From Polaribacter marinus (GTDB taxonomy: Bacteria > Bacteroidota > Bacteroidia > Flavobacteriales > Flavobacteriaceae): 64,000 nt of DNA. The DNA lies in assembly GCF_022662535.1 (NCBI RefSeq), contig NZ_JAKQYM010000006.1, positions 1 through 64,000 of the forward strand. Reading direction: 5' to 3'. The position numbers and the translations under genes are program-made. The notes beneath the pieces were generated by a model. It was not told the origin of the DNA and ran no database searches. It saw nothing but the letters and a program-made list of their open reading frames with translations. Of the stretch, positions 7,000 to 15,075 are shown piece by piece; the first letter of the stretch is position 1, and each line of letters starts with the position of its first letter.

Positions 7000-8769
7000 A
7001 TGAAGAATTTGTTAGATAACATATCAACTCCACAAGATTTACGAAAACTAAATCCAGCGCAATTACCCCAAGTTGCAAAAGAATTACGGGAATTTATTAT
7101 TGATATTATAGCAACAAAAGAAGGGCACTTAGGCGCTAGTTTAGGCGTTGTAGAATTGACGATTGCAATCCATTACTTATTTGATACTCCAAATGATTTA
7201 TTGATTTGGGATGTTGGGCATCAGGCATATGGCCATAAAATTTTAACAGGAAGAAAAGACGTTTTTCATACCAATAGACAATTTGGAGGGGTTGCTGGGT
7301 TTCCATCAAGAAAAGAAAGTAAATTTGATGCTTTTGGAGTTGGGCATTCCTCTACCTCTATTTCTGCAGCATTAGGAATGGCAATTGCATCCAACTTAAA
7401 AGGAGCAACAGAAAAACATCATATTGCAGTTATTGGAGATGCTTCTATAGCAAGCGGAATGGCTTTTGAAGCTTTGAATCACGCAGGGGTTTCTAAGGCC
7501 AACTTATTGATTGTTTTAAATGATAATGCTATTGGAATTGACCCGTCTGTTGGGGCTTTAAAAGAATATTTAACTAAGGTTAAAACAGATAAAAGACTTG
7601 CTGCTCAAAACAATATTATAAAAGCTTTAAATTTTGATTATTCCGGACCAATTGACGGTCATAACTTACCAAAATTACTTTCAGAATTAGAACGATTAAA
7701 ATCTGTAAAAGGCCCCAAATTTTTACATATAATTACAACTAAAGGAAAAGGCTTACAAAAAGCAGAAGAAGATCAAGTAACATATCATGCTCCCGGAAAA
7801 TTTGACAAAATTTCTGGAGAAAGAATTCCGAAAGAAGAAAATTTATTTACCAAGTATCAAGATGTATTTGGCAAAACAATTGTAGAGTTAGCAAAACAAA
7901 ATGAGAAAATTGTAGCCATTACACCTGCAATGTTAACAGGCAGTTCGTTAAAATTAATGCTGCAAGAGTTTCCTAAAAGAACTTTTGATGTAGGTATTGC
8001 AGAACAGCATGCTGTAACTTTAGCTGCTGGTATGGCAACCCAAGGATTAATACCATTTTGCACTATTTATTCTACCTTTTTACAACGTGCTTTTGATCAA
8101 GTAATTCACGATGTTGCTTTGCAAAATTTACCCGTCGTTTTTTGTTTAGATAGAGCTGGTTTGGTGGGGGAAGATGGAGCAACGCATCATGGAGTTTTTG
8201 ATTTGGCTTATTTAAGGATCATTCCTAATTTAATCATTTTTGCTCCAAGAAATGAAATAGAATTGCGTAATATTTTATACACTGCTCAATTGGGATTAAA
8301 AAATCCAATTGCCATTCGTTATCCAAGAGGTAAAGGAACTATTCATAATTGGCAACAAACTTTACAAAAAATAGAAATTGGTAAAGGAATTTGTTTACAA
8401 AAAGGAAATAAAACAGCTGTTTTATCTATAGGAACCATTGCTAAAAATGTTTCTGATGCATTAGAATTGATTGAAGATTCATCTAGTTTTTCTCATTATG
8501 ATATGCGTTTTGTAAAACCTTTAGATGAACAATTATTACATACTATTTTCGAAAAACATCAAACAATAATTACTGTTGAAGATGGTGTTATAAAGGGTGG
8601 GTTTGGCTCTTCTATTTTAGAATTTGCGGCAAAAAACAATTCTCCTCATCAAATAAAATCATTAGGAATTCCTGATGAATTTATTGAGCACGGAGCGATT
8701 GAAAAACTACAACACAAAATTGGTTTAGATGCTAATAGTTTAGCCAATCTATTTGAATTTTTCTCATAA
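7000..8769 (+). CDS. dxs: 1-deoxy-D-xylulose-5-phosphate synthase
   Basis: First step of the MEP isoprenoid pathway: condenses pyruvate and glyceraldehyde 3-phosphate using thiamine diphosphate. The ATG at 7000 gives 589 residues; a TTG at 6982 is in frame but overlaps a -7-like box. The N-terminal half has G-H-L-G-A-S-L-G at 42-49 and the ThDP/Mg motif G146-D-A ... L-N-D-N ending near 176. The transketolase pyrimidine domain has the catalytic-Glu motif VGIAEQHAVTLAAGMA, followed by the C-terminal transketolase domain. At 589 residues it is somewhat shorter than the 620-residue E. coli enzyme, as is usual in Bacteroidota. A strong terminator overlaps its stop codon. Confidence 0.96.
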   Translation: MKNLLDNISTPQDLRKLNPAQLPQVAKELREFIIDIIATKEGHLGASLGVVELTIAIHYLFDTPNDLLIWDVGHQAYGHKILTGRKDVFHTNRQFGGVAGFPSRKESKFDAFGVGHSSTSISAALGMAIASNLKGATEKHHIAVIGDASIASGMAFEALNHAGVSKANLLIVLNDNAIGIDPSVGALKEYLTKVKTDKRLAAQNNIIKALNFDYSGPIDGHNLPKLLSELERLKSVKGPKFLHIITTKGKGLQKAEEDQVTYHAPGKFDKISGERIPKEENLFTKYQDVFGKTIVELAKQNEKIVAITPAMLTGSSLKLMLQEFPKRTFDVGIAEQHAVTLAAGMATQGLIPFCTIYSTFLQRAFDQVIHDVALQNLPVVFCLDRAGLVGEDGATHHGVFDLAYLRIIPNLIIFAPRNEIELRNILYTAQLGLKNPIAIRYPRGKGTIHNWQQTLQKIEIGKGICLQKGNKTAVLSIGTIAKNVSDALELIEDSSSFSHYDMRFVKPLDEQLLHTIFEKHQTIITVEDGVIKGGFGSSILEFAAKNNSPHQIKSLGIPDEFIEHGAIEKLQHKIGLDANSLANLFEFFS

Positions 8770-8805
8770 AAAAAAGACATCAAAGACGTCTTTTTTTTAT
8801 GAGAA
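8761..8805. terminator. Bidirectional terminator with an 18-bp perfect stem overlapping the dxs stop
   Basis: Arms 8761-8778 and 8788-8805 are exact reverse complements (18 bases each) around a 9-base loop, with eight A on one arm and eight T on the other. The dxs stop codon lies inside the left arm. It separates dxs (+) from the convergent T9SS-cargo gene (-). Confidence 0.9.
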
Positions 8806-8818
8806 ATTAAAGTAACCT

Positions 8819-11800
8819 TTATTCTATCACAATCTTTTGAGAAGCTTTTTGGTTGTTTTCATCAATTAAATTAACAATATAAACACCTGAACTTAAATTT
8901 ACAGAAACCTCTTGCTTTTTAATTATATTAAAATCTAAATTAGATTGATATACTTTTTTTCCTGAAAGATCAAAAATATGTATTTTCATTTTTCCTAATT
9001 CATTTTTTCCTAAAACTGTAAAGTTTCCATTAGAAATCGTAGGATAAATCGTAAACACTTCGCTTCCTTTTATTACTTCATCTACAGAAGCAACCTCAGC
9101 TGAGAATTGTCCAGAAAAAACACCTCTACCATAAGTAGCTGCAAAAACAGCATTGTCATCTCTTAAGTCTAAATCCATTACCTTAACGTTATTCATCCCG
9201 TTATTAGATTGTACCCAAATTGGAGCTTCATCATTAAAATTAGCTGTTCTCCAAATACCTAACTCAGTACCAATTATTACTTCTTGTGTATTTAAAGGAT
9301 TTTGTAAAATTGCTTTTACAGGAATGTCTGGTAAGTTTCCTTCTTTAGAAGACCAGCTTTCTCCTGCATCATCAGTATACCAAATGCTTTTTACTCCATA
9401 ATTATGCATTGTAACAAAAATTTCATCTTCACTTGTTCCAAATTCTATATCAGAAATAGAACCTAAAAACTCTGCTCCTGTTATTTCTGACCAAACAGGA
9501 GTCCCATTGGCGTCTTCAATTTTTAAAAGCTTTCCACTTTTTAAACCTGCAAATAATTTTGATGATGCTGTTGTGTAAGGAGAAACTTTCATTGCAGAAG
9601 GAGCATTGTCTAACAAAGCATTTGTTAAACTTGTTTTATCTACAGAGCTTGATTTAATGTTTTTATATCTTCTTATCGCATATCCTTCTGTATTGGAGTA
9701 ATTTGAATATAAAATATCTAAATTAGAATCTAATTCTTCTTGATTGATAAAATCTCCATTAGTTGTTGTTTCTGAATTAATTGTAACTTCAGAACCACTT
9801 CCTAAATCATAAAGCATAATACTTGCATTATATACATAATTTGAAATATAGTATTGGTCTGTTCCATCTTGGTCAAAGAAACTATAAGCACCATCTCCAC
9901 CTTGAGCCTCAACAGAACTATTAACACCAGCTCCTACATTTTCAAAAAGCTGAGTTCCATTATCTTGAGCACCAGCAATATAATTGTCTCCCGGTAATGC
10001 GGTTGTTGGAGCAACACCTACTGAATAAAATTGTAGCGTATTATACCCTTTATTTCTAGCCTCTATATCAGATCCACCGTCATCAGAAAAATACACTCCA
10101 CCATCATTAGAAAACACCATTTTATCTGATGATGTTGTAGAAAATGCCAATCCATGTTGATCTGCATGTACTATAGGTGTTGTTAACATTAATGCTAATA
10201 AATTGTTATTAGACCATTTAGATATTTGAGAAAACAAAAAGCCACTAGTAGTACTTTTAAATAGATCTATTCCTCCTATATAAATATTACTATCATCATT
10301 TGGATCTACTCTTAATAATAAATCATAAAAAGATTGACCTCTAGTAAAATCATTGTATGATATATCAATATCGTTATCATTAGGAAGCACAATTGTTGAA
10401 ACACTATCAAAACCATTGGTTGTTTTGTACATTCCTACAGGAGCATCTGTTGCAGCAACAACGGCTAATTGAGCTAAGACGTATATTTTATCAGCATCTG
10501 TTTTAGAACAAGCAATTTCTGTTCTTAACCCACTAGGAACTATGTGTTTTACTTCAAAAACAGTAGCATTTGCATCTGTAGATTGTAAAATAACACCACC
10601 ACCTTCACCAAGAATGTCTGATGTTGTGGAAATATAAACAGAGTTGTCTGCCGCTATTTTTATATTGTTAGGATTATACTCATTTCCTGAAGCATTTTTA
10701 GGAATATTTAATTGAGTAAAGTTAACACCGTCTACAGATTTATACACTCCTTTATCGTTTATACCAAATAAACTTGCACCCGCTCCATAATATGCTTCTG
10801 TAGCCGCAACATAAACTTCAGAAACACCTCCGTTATCTCTAACAACAATATCATTTACATGCTGAATACCATTAGAAACTACATAATTAGAACCCGCATC
10901 TCTAGATCCAGAAAGTTTTACGTTAACCACACTACTACCAAGAGCAGCAATAATGCTATTTCCAACTTCTTGAGAAACCATAACGGTTGGTATGGTTAAA
11001 GTTAAATCATCTCCTGCTTGGTTGATTGGATACCCTGCTTGATTATTTACAATAACAACTGCAATTGCTCCTGCTGTTTGAGCATTAGCAACTTTATCTT
11101 GAAAACCACAAGTTCCTCTTTTAATAACTGCTATTTTTCCATTTATAGCTGCTCCATTAATTAATGACGTACATCCATCCTCGGTTGGAGCGGTATCATC
11201 TTCTGCTAAAACTAAATCTGCAACAATATCTGAAACCAGATCTACGCCAATAGCCGTTGAAAGAGCAGCACTATATTCGCCTGCTAAACTTGCAGGTGAG
11301 TTGATTGTTATTTTTGCATTTGACTCAAAAAGAGCATCTCCTATTACACCACCAAAAACTTTGCCCCAAGTGGTACCTCCATCTGTTGATTTCCAAACTC
11401 CAGTTCCGTTGACATCACCACTAACATACGATTCACCTGTACCTACATACCAAATCATTGAATCGTTTGGATCTATAGCAATACAAGAAATGGCTAAGTT
11501 TTCAGGAATATCTACATGTGTCCAAGTAGAATTTTCATCAGAAATGTTTGTGTTTTTCCAAAGACCACCACTAACACCACCAGCATAAACTGTTTCTTGG
11601 GTTGCGTCATTAGGATCAAAAATAACTGCTCTTGTTCTACCTCCAACATTATTTGGCCCTCTTTCTTCCCATGCATTATCGTTAGCATCTCCAGGTACTC
11701 TTTGAGTTTCTCTAATTTGCGCTAATTCTTCTTGAAGAGTAAAAACATTTTCTCTATGAGTTCTTCCTGTATAAGGATTAATTTCATTTAAATATTCTTG

Positions 11801-12001
11801 ATCAAAAAAAGCATTAGGTGGTAAACCCTGCGCTCTTCTTTCTTTTTTCGATAAATTTTTTGTTTTGTTATACGGATGATTTTTTAAAATCTCTGCATGT
11901 TGTTTTCTTATTAATTCTATATCATTTTTGGAAGTAGAATTAAAGTAAAATAGCCCAACCCCTACAATTGATGCTATTAAAAAAAGTGCCTTTTTTTTCA
12001 T
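8819..12001 (-). CDS. T9SS-exported beta-propeller protein with inserted PA domain
   Basis: A 1060-residue secreted protein. An N-terminal hydrophobic segment (about 5-20) serves as signal. Residues 110-220 and 370-960 hold sialidase/VPS10-like propeller repeats with motifs such as G-V-W-K-S-T-D-G-G-T-T-W. A protease-associated (PA) domain is inserted at about 230-365, recognisable by G-K-I-A-V-I-K-R-G-T-C-G-F and an Ala/Val-rich helix. Residues about 973-1060 are a type-A T9SS C-terminal sorting domain ending S-Q-K-I-V-I-E. Export would use the SprA translocon encoded in this window. No catalytic site is visible; PA domains usually bind protein or glycan partners, so adhesion or binding is inferred. 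Confidence 0.85.
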   Translation of the reverse strand: MKKKALFLIASIVGVGLFYFNSTSKNDIELIRKQHAEILKNHPYNKTKNLSKKERRAQGLPPNAFFDQEYLNEINPYTGRTHRENVFTLQEELAQIRETQRVPGDANDNAWEERGPNNVGGRTRAVIFDPNDATQETVYAGGVSGGLWKNTNISDENSTWTHVDIPENLAISCIAIDPNDSMIWYVGTGESYVSGDVNGTGVWKSTDGGTTWGKVFGGVIGDALFESNAKITINSPASLAGEYSAALSTAIGVDLVSDIVADLVLAEDDTAPTEDGCTSLINGAAINGKIAVIKRGTCGFQDKVANAQTAGAIAVVIVNNQAGYPINQAGDDLTLTIPTVMVSQEVGNSIIAALGSSVVNVKLSGSRDAGSNYVVSNGIQHVNDIVVRDNGGVSEVYVAATEAYYGAGASLFGINDKGVYKSVDGVNFTQLNIPKNASGNEYNPNNIKIAADNSVYISTTSDILGEGGGVILQSTDANATVFEVKHIVPSGLRTEIACSKTDADKIYVLAQLAVVAATDAPVGMYKTTNGFDSVSTIVLPNDNDIDISYNDFTRGQSFYDLLLRVDPNDDSNIYIGGIDLFKSTTSGFLFSQISKWSNNNLLALMLTTPIVHADQHGLAFSTTSSDKMVFSNDGGVYFSDDGGSDIEARNKGYNTLQFYSVGVAPTTALPGDNYIAGAQDNGTQLFENVGAGVNSSVEAQGGDGAYSFFDQDGTDQYYISNYVYNASIMLYDLGSGSEVTINSETTTNGDFINQEELDSNLDILYSNYSNTEGYAIRRYKNIKSSSVDKTSLTNALLDNAPSAMKVSPYTTASSKLFAGLKSGKLLKIEDANGTPVWSEITGAEFLGSISDIEFGTSEDEIFVTMHNYGVKSIWYTDDAGESWSSKEGNLPDIPVKAILQNPLNTQEVIIGTELGIWRTANFNDEAPIWVQSNNGMNNVKVMDLDLRDDNAVFAATYGRGVFSGQFSAEVASVDEVIKGSEVFTIYPTISNGNFTVLGKNELGKMKIHIFDLSGKKVYQSNLDFNIIKKQEVSVNLSSGVYIVNLIDENNQKASQKIVIE

Positions 12002-12020
12002 TTTTATTTGATAATAATTA

Positions 12021-12050
12021 GTTAAAATGTGTTAAAATATGTTAAAATAT
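12021..12050. repeat. Three tandem 10-bp repeats upstream of the PA/propeller gene
   Basis: Three consecutive copies of gttaaaatat (first copy ends gt instead of at) lie 20-50 bases upstream of the start at 12001 (- strand). The period equals one helical turn. It may be a regulator binding array or only AT-rich sequence. Confidence 0.6.
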
Positions 12051-12065
12051 TATCAAAAGTAGGTA

Positions 12066-13415
12066 TTAAAATGTGTTTTTAGCAATATTTCCTGAAATCT
12101 TTTTATGCATTCTAATTGCATAACTATCTGACATCCCCGAAACATAGCTACAAACCTTCAAAATTCTATTATATAAATTGTTTGTTTCTGTTTGATACTC
12201 TCTAGGTAATAAATTAAGGACTAATTTATCAAAATTAGAAGCAGTACCCTCAAAGTTATTATTTAAAGCATCTACAAATACATCTAATAAATCGGCTATG
12301 ATTCTATAACCTGCCACTTCTTTTTCAATAACATCGGTACTTCTGTAAATTTTATCAACACTAATTTTTATAATATCATTAATTTGTGCTTCATACTTGC
12401 ATTTCTCTAATAATGATTTGTTAAAAGTTCCGTTTAAAATTGCTTCTTCATTTGCTAAGAAAATAGTTACAGCTTCATTAATTAAAACGCCAATAGCTAA
12501 AGCTCTTAAATAACCCACTCTGTCTGTTTTGTGTTGTAGTGAGTGATATTTTTTGCTATCAATAGTATCTTTAACCAATTTAATCATGTATTCTAAAGCG
12601 AATTCTTCATCGATTAACCCAAGATTTATTCCATCTTCAAAATCGATAATTGTGTAGCAAATATCATCTGCAGCTTCTACTAAATAAGCTAATGGATGTC
12701 TATAAAAAGAAATATTATCTGAAGATTTTTGCAGCATACCAAGATCGTTAACAACATCTAAAAACTCCTCTTTTTCTGATTGAAAAAAACCATATTTTTT
12801 ATCTGCAATATGATTTGTTGGTTTTTTAGGAAGGCTTTCTTTTGGGTATTTTAAAAAGGCCCCTAAAGTGGCATAGCTTAAACGCAAACCACCAGGAATT
12901 GCCATTCTAGATTCTGTTAAAATTTTAAATCCGTTGGCATTTCCTTCAAAATCTATTAAATCTTGATATTCTTTTAACGATAATTGATCTTTGTATTTTG
13001 CGCCATTTCCTGATTTAAAATACTCACCAATAGCTTTTTCTCCTGAATGTCCAAAAGGTGGATTTCCAATATCATGTGTTACAGAAGCTGCGGCTACAAT
13101 AGCTCCAAAATCGTTAAAAGTATATCCTAATTTTGCTAAATTTGGATGACGTTCTAGCAACACTTTCCCTACACTTCTACCCAAAGTTCTACCAACAACA
13201 GAAACTTCTAAACTATGTGTTAAGCGCGTGTGAACAAAATCGGTTTCAGATAAAGGAATTACCTGTGTTTTGTCTTGTAAGCTTCTAAATGCAGATGAAA
13301 ATATAATTCTATCAAAATCTACTTCAAAACCCAAACGAGTTTCATCTTGTGCTGCTCTTAGTCTTTTTTCTGTATCACCAAAGCGTTTTAAAGAAAGGAG
13401 TTGTTCCCAGTTCAT
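12066..13415 (-). CDS. dgt: Deoxyguanosinetriphosphate triphosphohydrolase (dGTPase)
   Basis: A 449-residue HD-domain enzyme that removes triphosphate from dGTP and controls dNTP pools. The HD metal site is visible as H67 in R-L-T-H-S-L-E and H114-D115 in V-T-H-D-I-G-N-P-P-F-G-H, with the expected F-R-S-L-Q-D-K-T-Q-V motif near 43-52. Length and motifs fit the dNTPase family. It is the last intact gene of a minus-strand group that includes the thioredoxin-like lipoprotein 12 bases upstream. Its presence a few kilobases from nrdAB places dNTP synthesis and breakdown genes near each other, though not in one operon. Confidence 0.93.
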   Translation of the reverse strand: MNWEQLLSLKRFGDTEKRLRAAQDETRLGFEVDFDRIIFSSAFRSLQDKTQVIPLSETDFVHTRLTHSLEVSVVGRTLGRSVGKVLLERHPNLAKLGYTFNDFGAIVAAASVTHDIGNPPFGHSGEKAIGEYFKSGNGAKYKDQLSLKEYQDLIDFEGNANGFKILTESRMAIPGGLRLSYATLGAFLKYPKESLPKKPTNHIADKKYGFFQSEKEEFLDVVNDLGMLQKSSDNISFYRHPLAYLVEAADDICYTIIDFEDGINLGLIDEEFALEYMIKLVKDTIDSKKYHSLQHKTDRVGYLRALAIGVLINEAVTIFLANEEAILNGTFNKSLLEKCKYEAQINDIIKISVDKIYRSTDVIEKEVAGYRIIADLLDVFVDALNNNFEGTASNFDKLVLNLLPREYQTETNNLYNRILKVCSYVSGMSDSYAIRMHKKISGNIAKNTF

Positions 13416-13427
13416 TGTATTATTTTT

Positions 13428-13946
13428 TTAAAGGCTGATTTCTAAATTTAAATAGGTAATTGCTTTTTGAAAAGAATTAAACTTTTTAAAGATAACTCCC
13501 TTACCATCTACATAATAATAGGTAGGAAAAAGTTTAATATCTAAATCATTTTTTAAGTCATTTTCTTCATTGAACTGATTATAATTTTTCCAATTATACT
13601 GATGTTCAACTAAATATTCTCTCCAGTTTTTTTGACTTCGATCTATAGAAATTCCGATAATTTCTATGTCGTTTTTTAATAGTTGATTTTGATATTCTTG
13701 AAGTTGTTTGTGTTGTTTTACACAAGGTGCACATTCTAAATACCAAAAATCTAAAATATATTTTTTGCCTTCAGATAACGATACTTTTTCTTTAGTTTTA
13801 TTTATTGTATTGAAAGTATATTTATTAAAATTGATGTATTTATCTGTAGTTTCTTTAGCAATTTCACTCTTTTTTATTTGTTTATTCTTTTTACAAGAAA
13901 AACAAATCATGATTAATGTTAAAATTAAAAAGGCTTTCTTCATCAT
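13428..13946 (-). CDS. Thioredoxin-fold lipoprotein (TlpA/AhpC-TSA type)
   Basis: A 172-residue protein beginning with M-M-K-K and a hydrophobic signal ending F-S-C, with Cys18 as the likely lipidated residue. The start at 13946 (or 13943) is chosen because the longer frame to 14024 would put a charged stretch before the signal sequence and overlap the upstream gene. The thioredoxin fold carries the redox pair C-A-P-C in the segment W-Y-L-E-C-A-P-C-V-K-Q, and the later I-G-I-S-I-D-R pattern of TlpA-like proteins. It probably reduces or isomerises disulfides in envelope proteins. It ends 12 bases before dgt. Confidence 0.82.
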   Translation of the reverse strand: MMKKAFLILTLIMICFSCKKNKQIKKSEIAKETTDKYINFNKYTFNTINKTKEKVSLSEGKKYILDFWYLECAPCVKQHKQLQEYQNQLLKNDIEIIGISIDRSQKNWREYLVEHQYNWKNYNQFNEENDLKNDLDIKLFPTYYYVDGKGVIFKKFNSFQKAITYLNLEISL

Positions 13947-13966
13947 AAAATTTCTTCGAAAATACG

Positions 13967-13997
13967 AAAAAAGAGAAGTATTTCTACTTCTCTTTTT
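13967..13997 (-). terminator. Terminator downstream of the 223-aa unknown gene
   Basis: Arms reading aaagagaagta and tacttctcttt around a 4-base loop, with a T-run on the minus strand. It lies just beyond the stop at 14017, in the leader of the thioredoxin-like gene. Confidence 0.75.
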
Positions 13998-14016
13998 ATC
14001 AACTTTTAATTTAAAT

Positions 14017-14688
14017 TTATGCAATCATCCAAAACCTTTTAATCTCAGAACATACTTTCGCAACTTGCATTAGTATTTTTTCTGAATTCTTTGATGCTGA
14101 AACAATTCTACCATCAAAAACATCTAATGAAAAACAAATATCATTTAATGGAATTGCATTATAATTTGATGCAATTTCAGAAATATGCTTATACAAAATT
14201 GTAGCTACCATTTTTGAATCTTGTATTTCAAAAATATTCCCTTTTGATAGATGAATTTTAACCCCTCCAATATATTTTTCACCTTTATAATTAATTGTAA
14301 AAACTATATCTGGAGAAACTAATATTTCCACACCATCAATAAAAGTAGATTTAATTACTCTCTTTTTTATAATAGTTAGGTCATGATTTTTAAGAATCTC
14401 AGGAATATCAATATCTAAAAATTTCCTCATGGCTAACAAAGATGAAGTTTTATTAGTAATTTGTTGTGGTTTACTAACTATTTTATTTTTCAGCTTCTCA
14501 AGCCCTTTAATAATTGGCTCTTCATTTCCATTTTCAGATAAAGATCTTTTTATGCAAGCCCTAGGTGTTTGATACCATCCTACTTTTAATATAGGGGGCT
14601 CTTTAGAATCTTTAATTATCCTTCTTTTTTTTGCGTCTGTACCTTTAGAAAAATCAACTAAAGGATTTATTGAAATTTTATATTTCAT
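14017..14688 (-). CDS. Unrecognised 223-residue protein
   Basis: I do not recognise a family. The protein is soluble, basic in its first 90 residues, with no signal peptide or membrane segment. A central stretch (about 125-155) has an S-P-D-I-V-F-T-I-N-Y pattern followed by G-G-V-K-I-H-L-S-K-G. This resembles the order P-D ... x-x-K of PD-(D/E)xK nucleases, but the middle acidic residue is missing, so I do not call it a nuclease. The N-terminal WYQTPRACIKRS segment is distinctive. The gene is a single unit: terminator downstream, 387-base gap upstream holding a palindrome and a candidate small RNA gene. Possibly an accessory gene. Confidence 0.7.
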   Translation of the reverse strand: MKYKISINPLVDFSKGTDAKKRRIIKDSKEPPILKVGWYQTPRACIKRSLSENGNEEPIIKGLEKLKNKIVSKPQQITNKTSSLLAMRKFLDIDIPEILKNHDLTIIKKRVIKSTFIDGVEILVSPDIVFTINYKGEKYIGGVKIHLSKGNIFEIQDSKMVATILYKHISEIASNYNAIPLNDICFSLDVFDGRIVSASKNSEKILMQVAKVCSEIKRFWMIA

Positions 14689-14771
14689 TTTTTATATAAA
14701 TATATATTGTAATTCTTCTTTTTAAATCACAATTGTTAACAAGTGTATATTTTGTTGATATTTTTTTTTAA

Positions 14772-14796
14772 CTCTTTAACCGCTGTAGTTAAAGAG
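14772..14796. promoter_or_regulatory. 9-bp perfect inverted repeat (possible operator)
   Basis: ctctttaac and gttaaagag separated by 7 bases, about 84-108 bases upstream of the unknown 223-aa gene. No T-run follows on either strand, so a terminator is unlikely; an operator is possible but unproven. Confidence 0.4.
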
Positions 14797-14833
14797 AAAT
14801 CAATAAAAATTCACTTTTAAGAAATATTTATAC

Positions 14834-14864
14834 TTGGTAGAAAGGTTTGAATTTTGTACGTTTG
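14834..14864 (+). promoter_or_regulatory. Promoter of candidate small RNA
   Basis: TTG at 14834-14836, a 20-base spacer and TACGTTTG at 14857-14864 match the Bacteroidota primary promoter pattern. No coding region follows before the terminator at 14951-14978. Confidence 0.65.
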
Positions 14865-14869
14865 AAGTA

Positions 14870-14978
14870 ACAAAATTAGATGAGGTAATCTTTATCTTTT
14901 TTTATCGGCTAAATTTTTGCATCCACTCAAAAATTTATTAGAATACCAAGAGGGATATTTCTAAATGTCCCTTTTTTT
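14870..14978 (+). ncRNA. Candidate structured small RNA, about 110 nt
   Basis: Between a well-formed promoter (14834-14864) and a Rho-independent terminator (14951-14978) there is no open reading frame. The segment folds by eye into an outer helix pairing ggtaatct (14884-14891) with agaatacc (14940-14947) with one mismatch, a large asymmetric bubble, and an apical hairpin with arms 14911-14918 and 14929-14936 (8 bp, exact) around a 10-base loop. Outer stem, bubble and apical stem-loop recall 6S RNA, and a flavobacterial 6S class (6S-Flavo) is known, but I cannot match this sequence to it from memory. The transcript ends are inferred. Confidence 0.5.
14951..14978 (+). terminator. Terminator of the candidate small RNA
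   Basis: Arms agggatatt and aatgtccct (one G-U pair) around a 4-base loop, then at least seven T. It lies 87 bases after the promoter's -7 element. Confidence 0.75.
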
Positions 14979-15028
14979 TATGTGTTTTTTTTACTGCCTC
15001 AGCTTGCTGTTTTTAATATATTCATAAT

Positions 15029-15055
15029 AAAGAGAAGCCTTTCGACTTCTCTTTT
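15029..15055 (-). terminator. Probable terminator of nrdA
   Basis: Arms aaagagaag and cttctcttt downstream of the nrdA stop at 15076. The minus-strand T-run is short. The sequence closely resembles the hairpin at 13967-13997, including the flanking aacttttaattta. Confidence 0.55.
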
Positions 15056-15075
15056 CAACTTTTAATTTAATTGAT

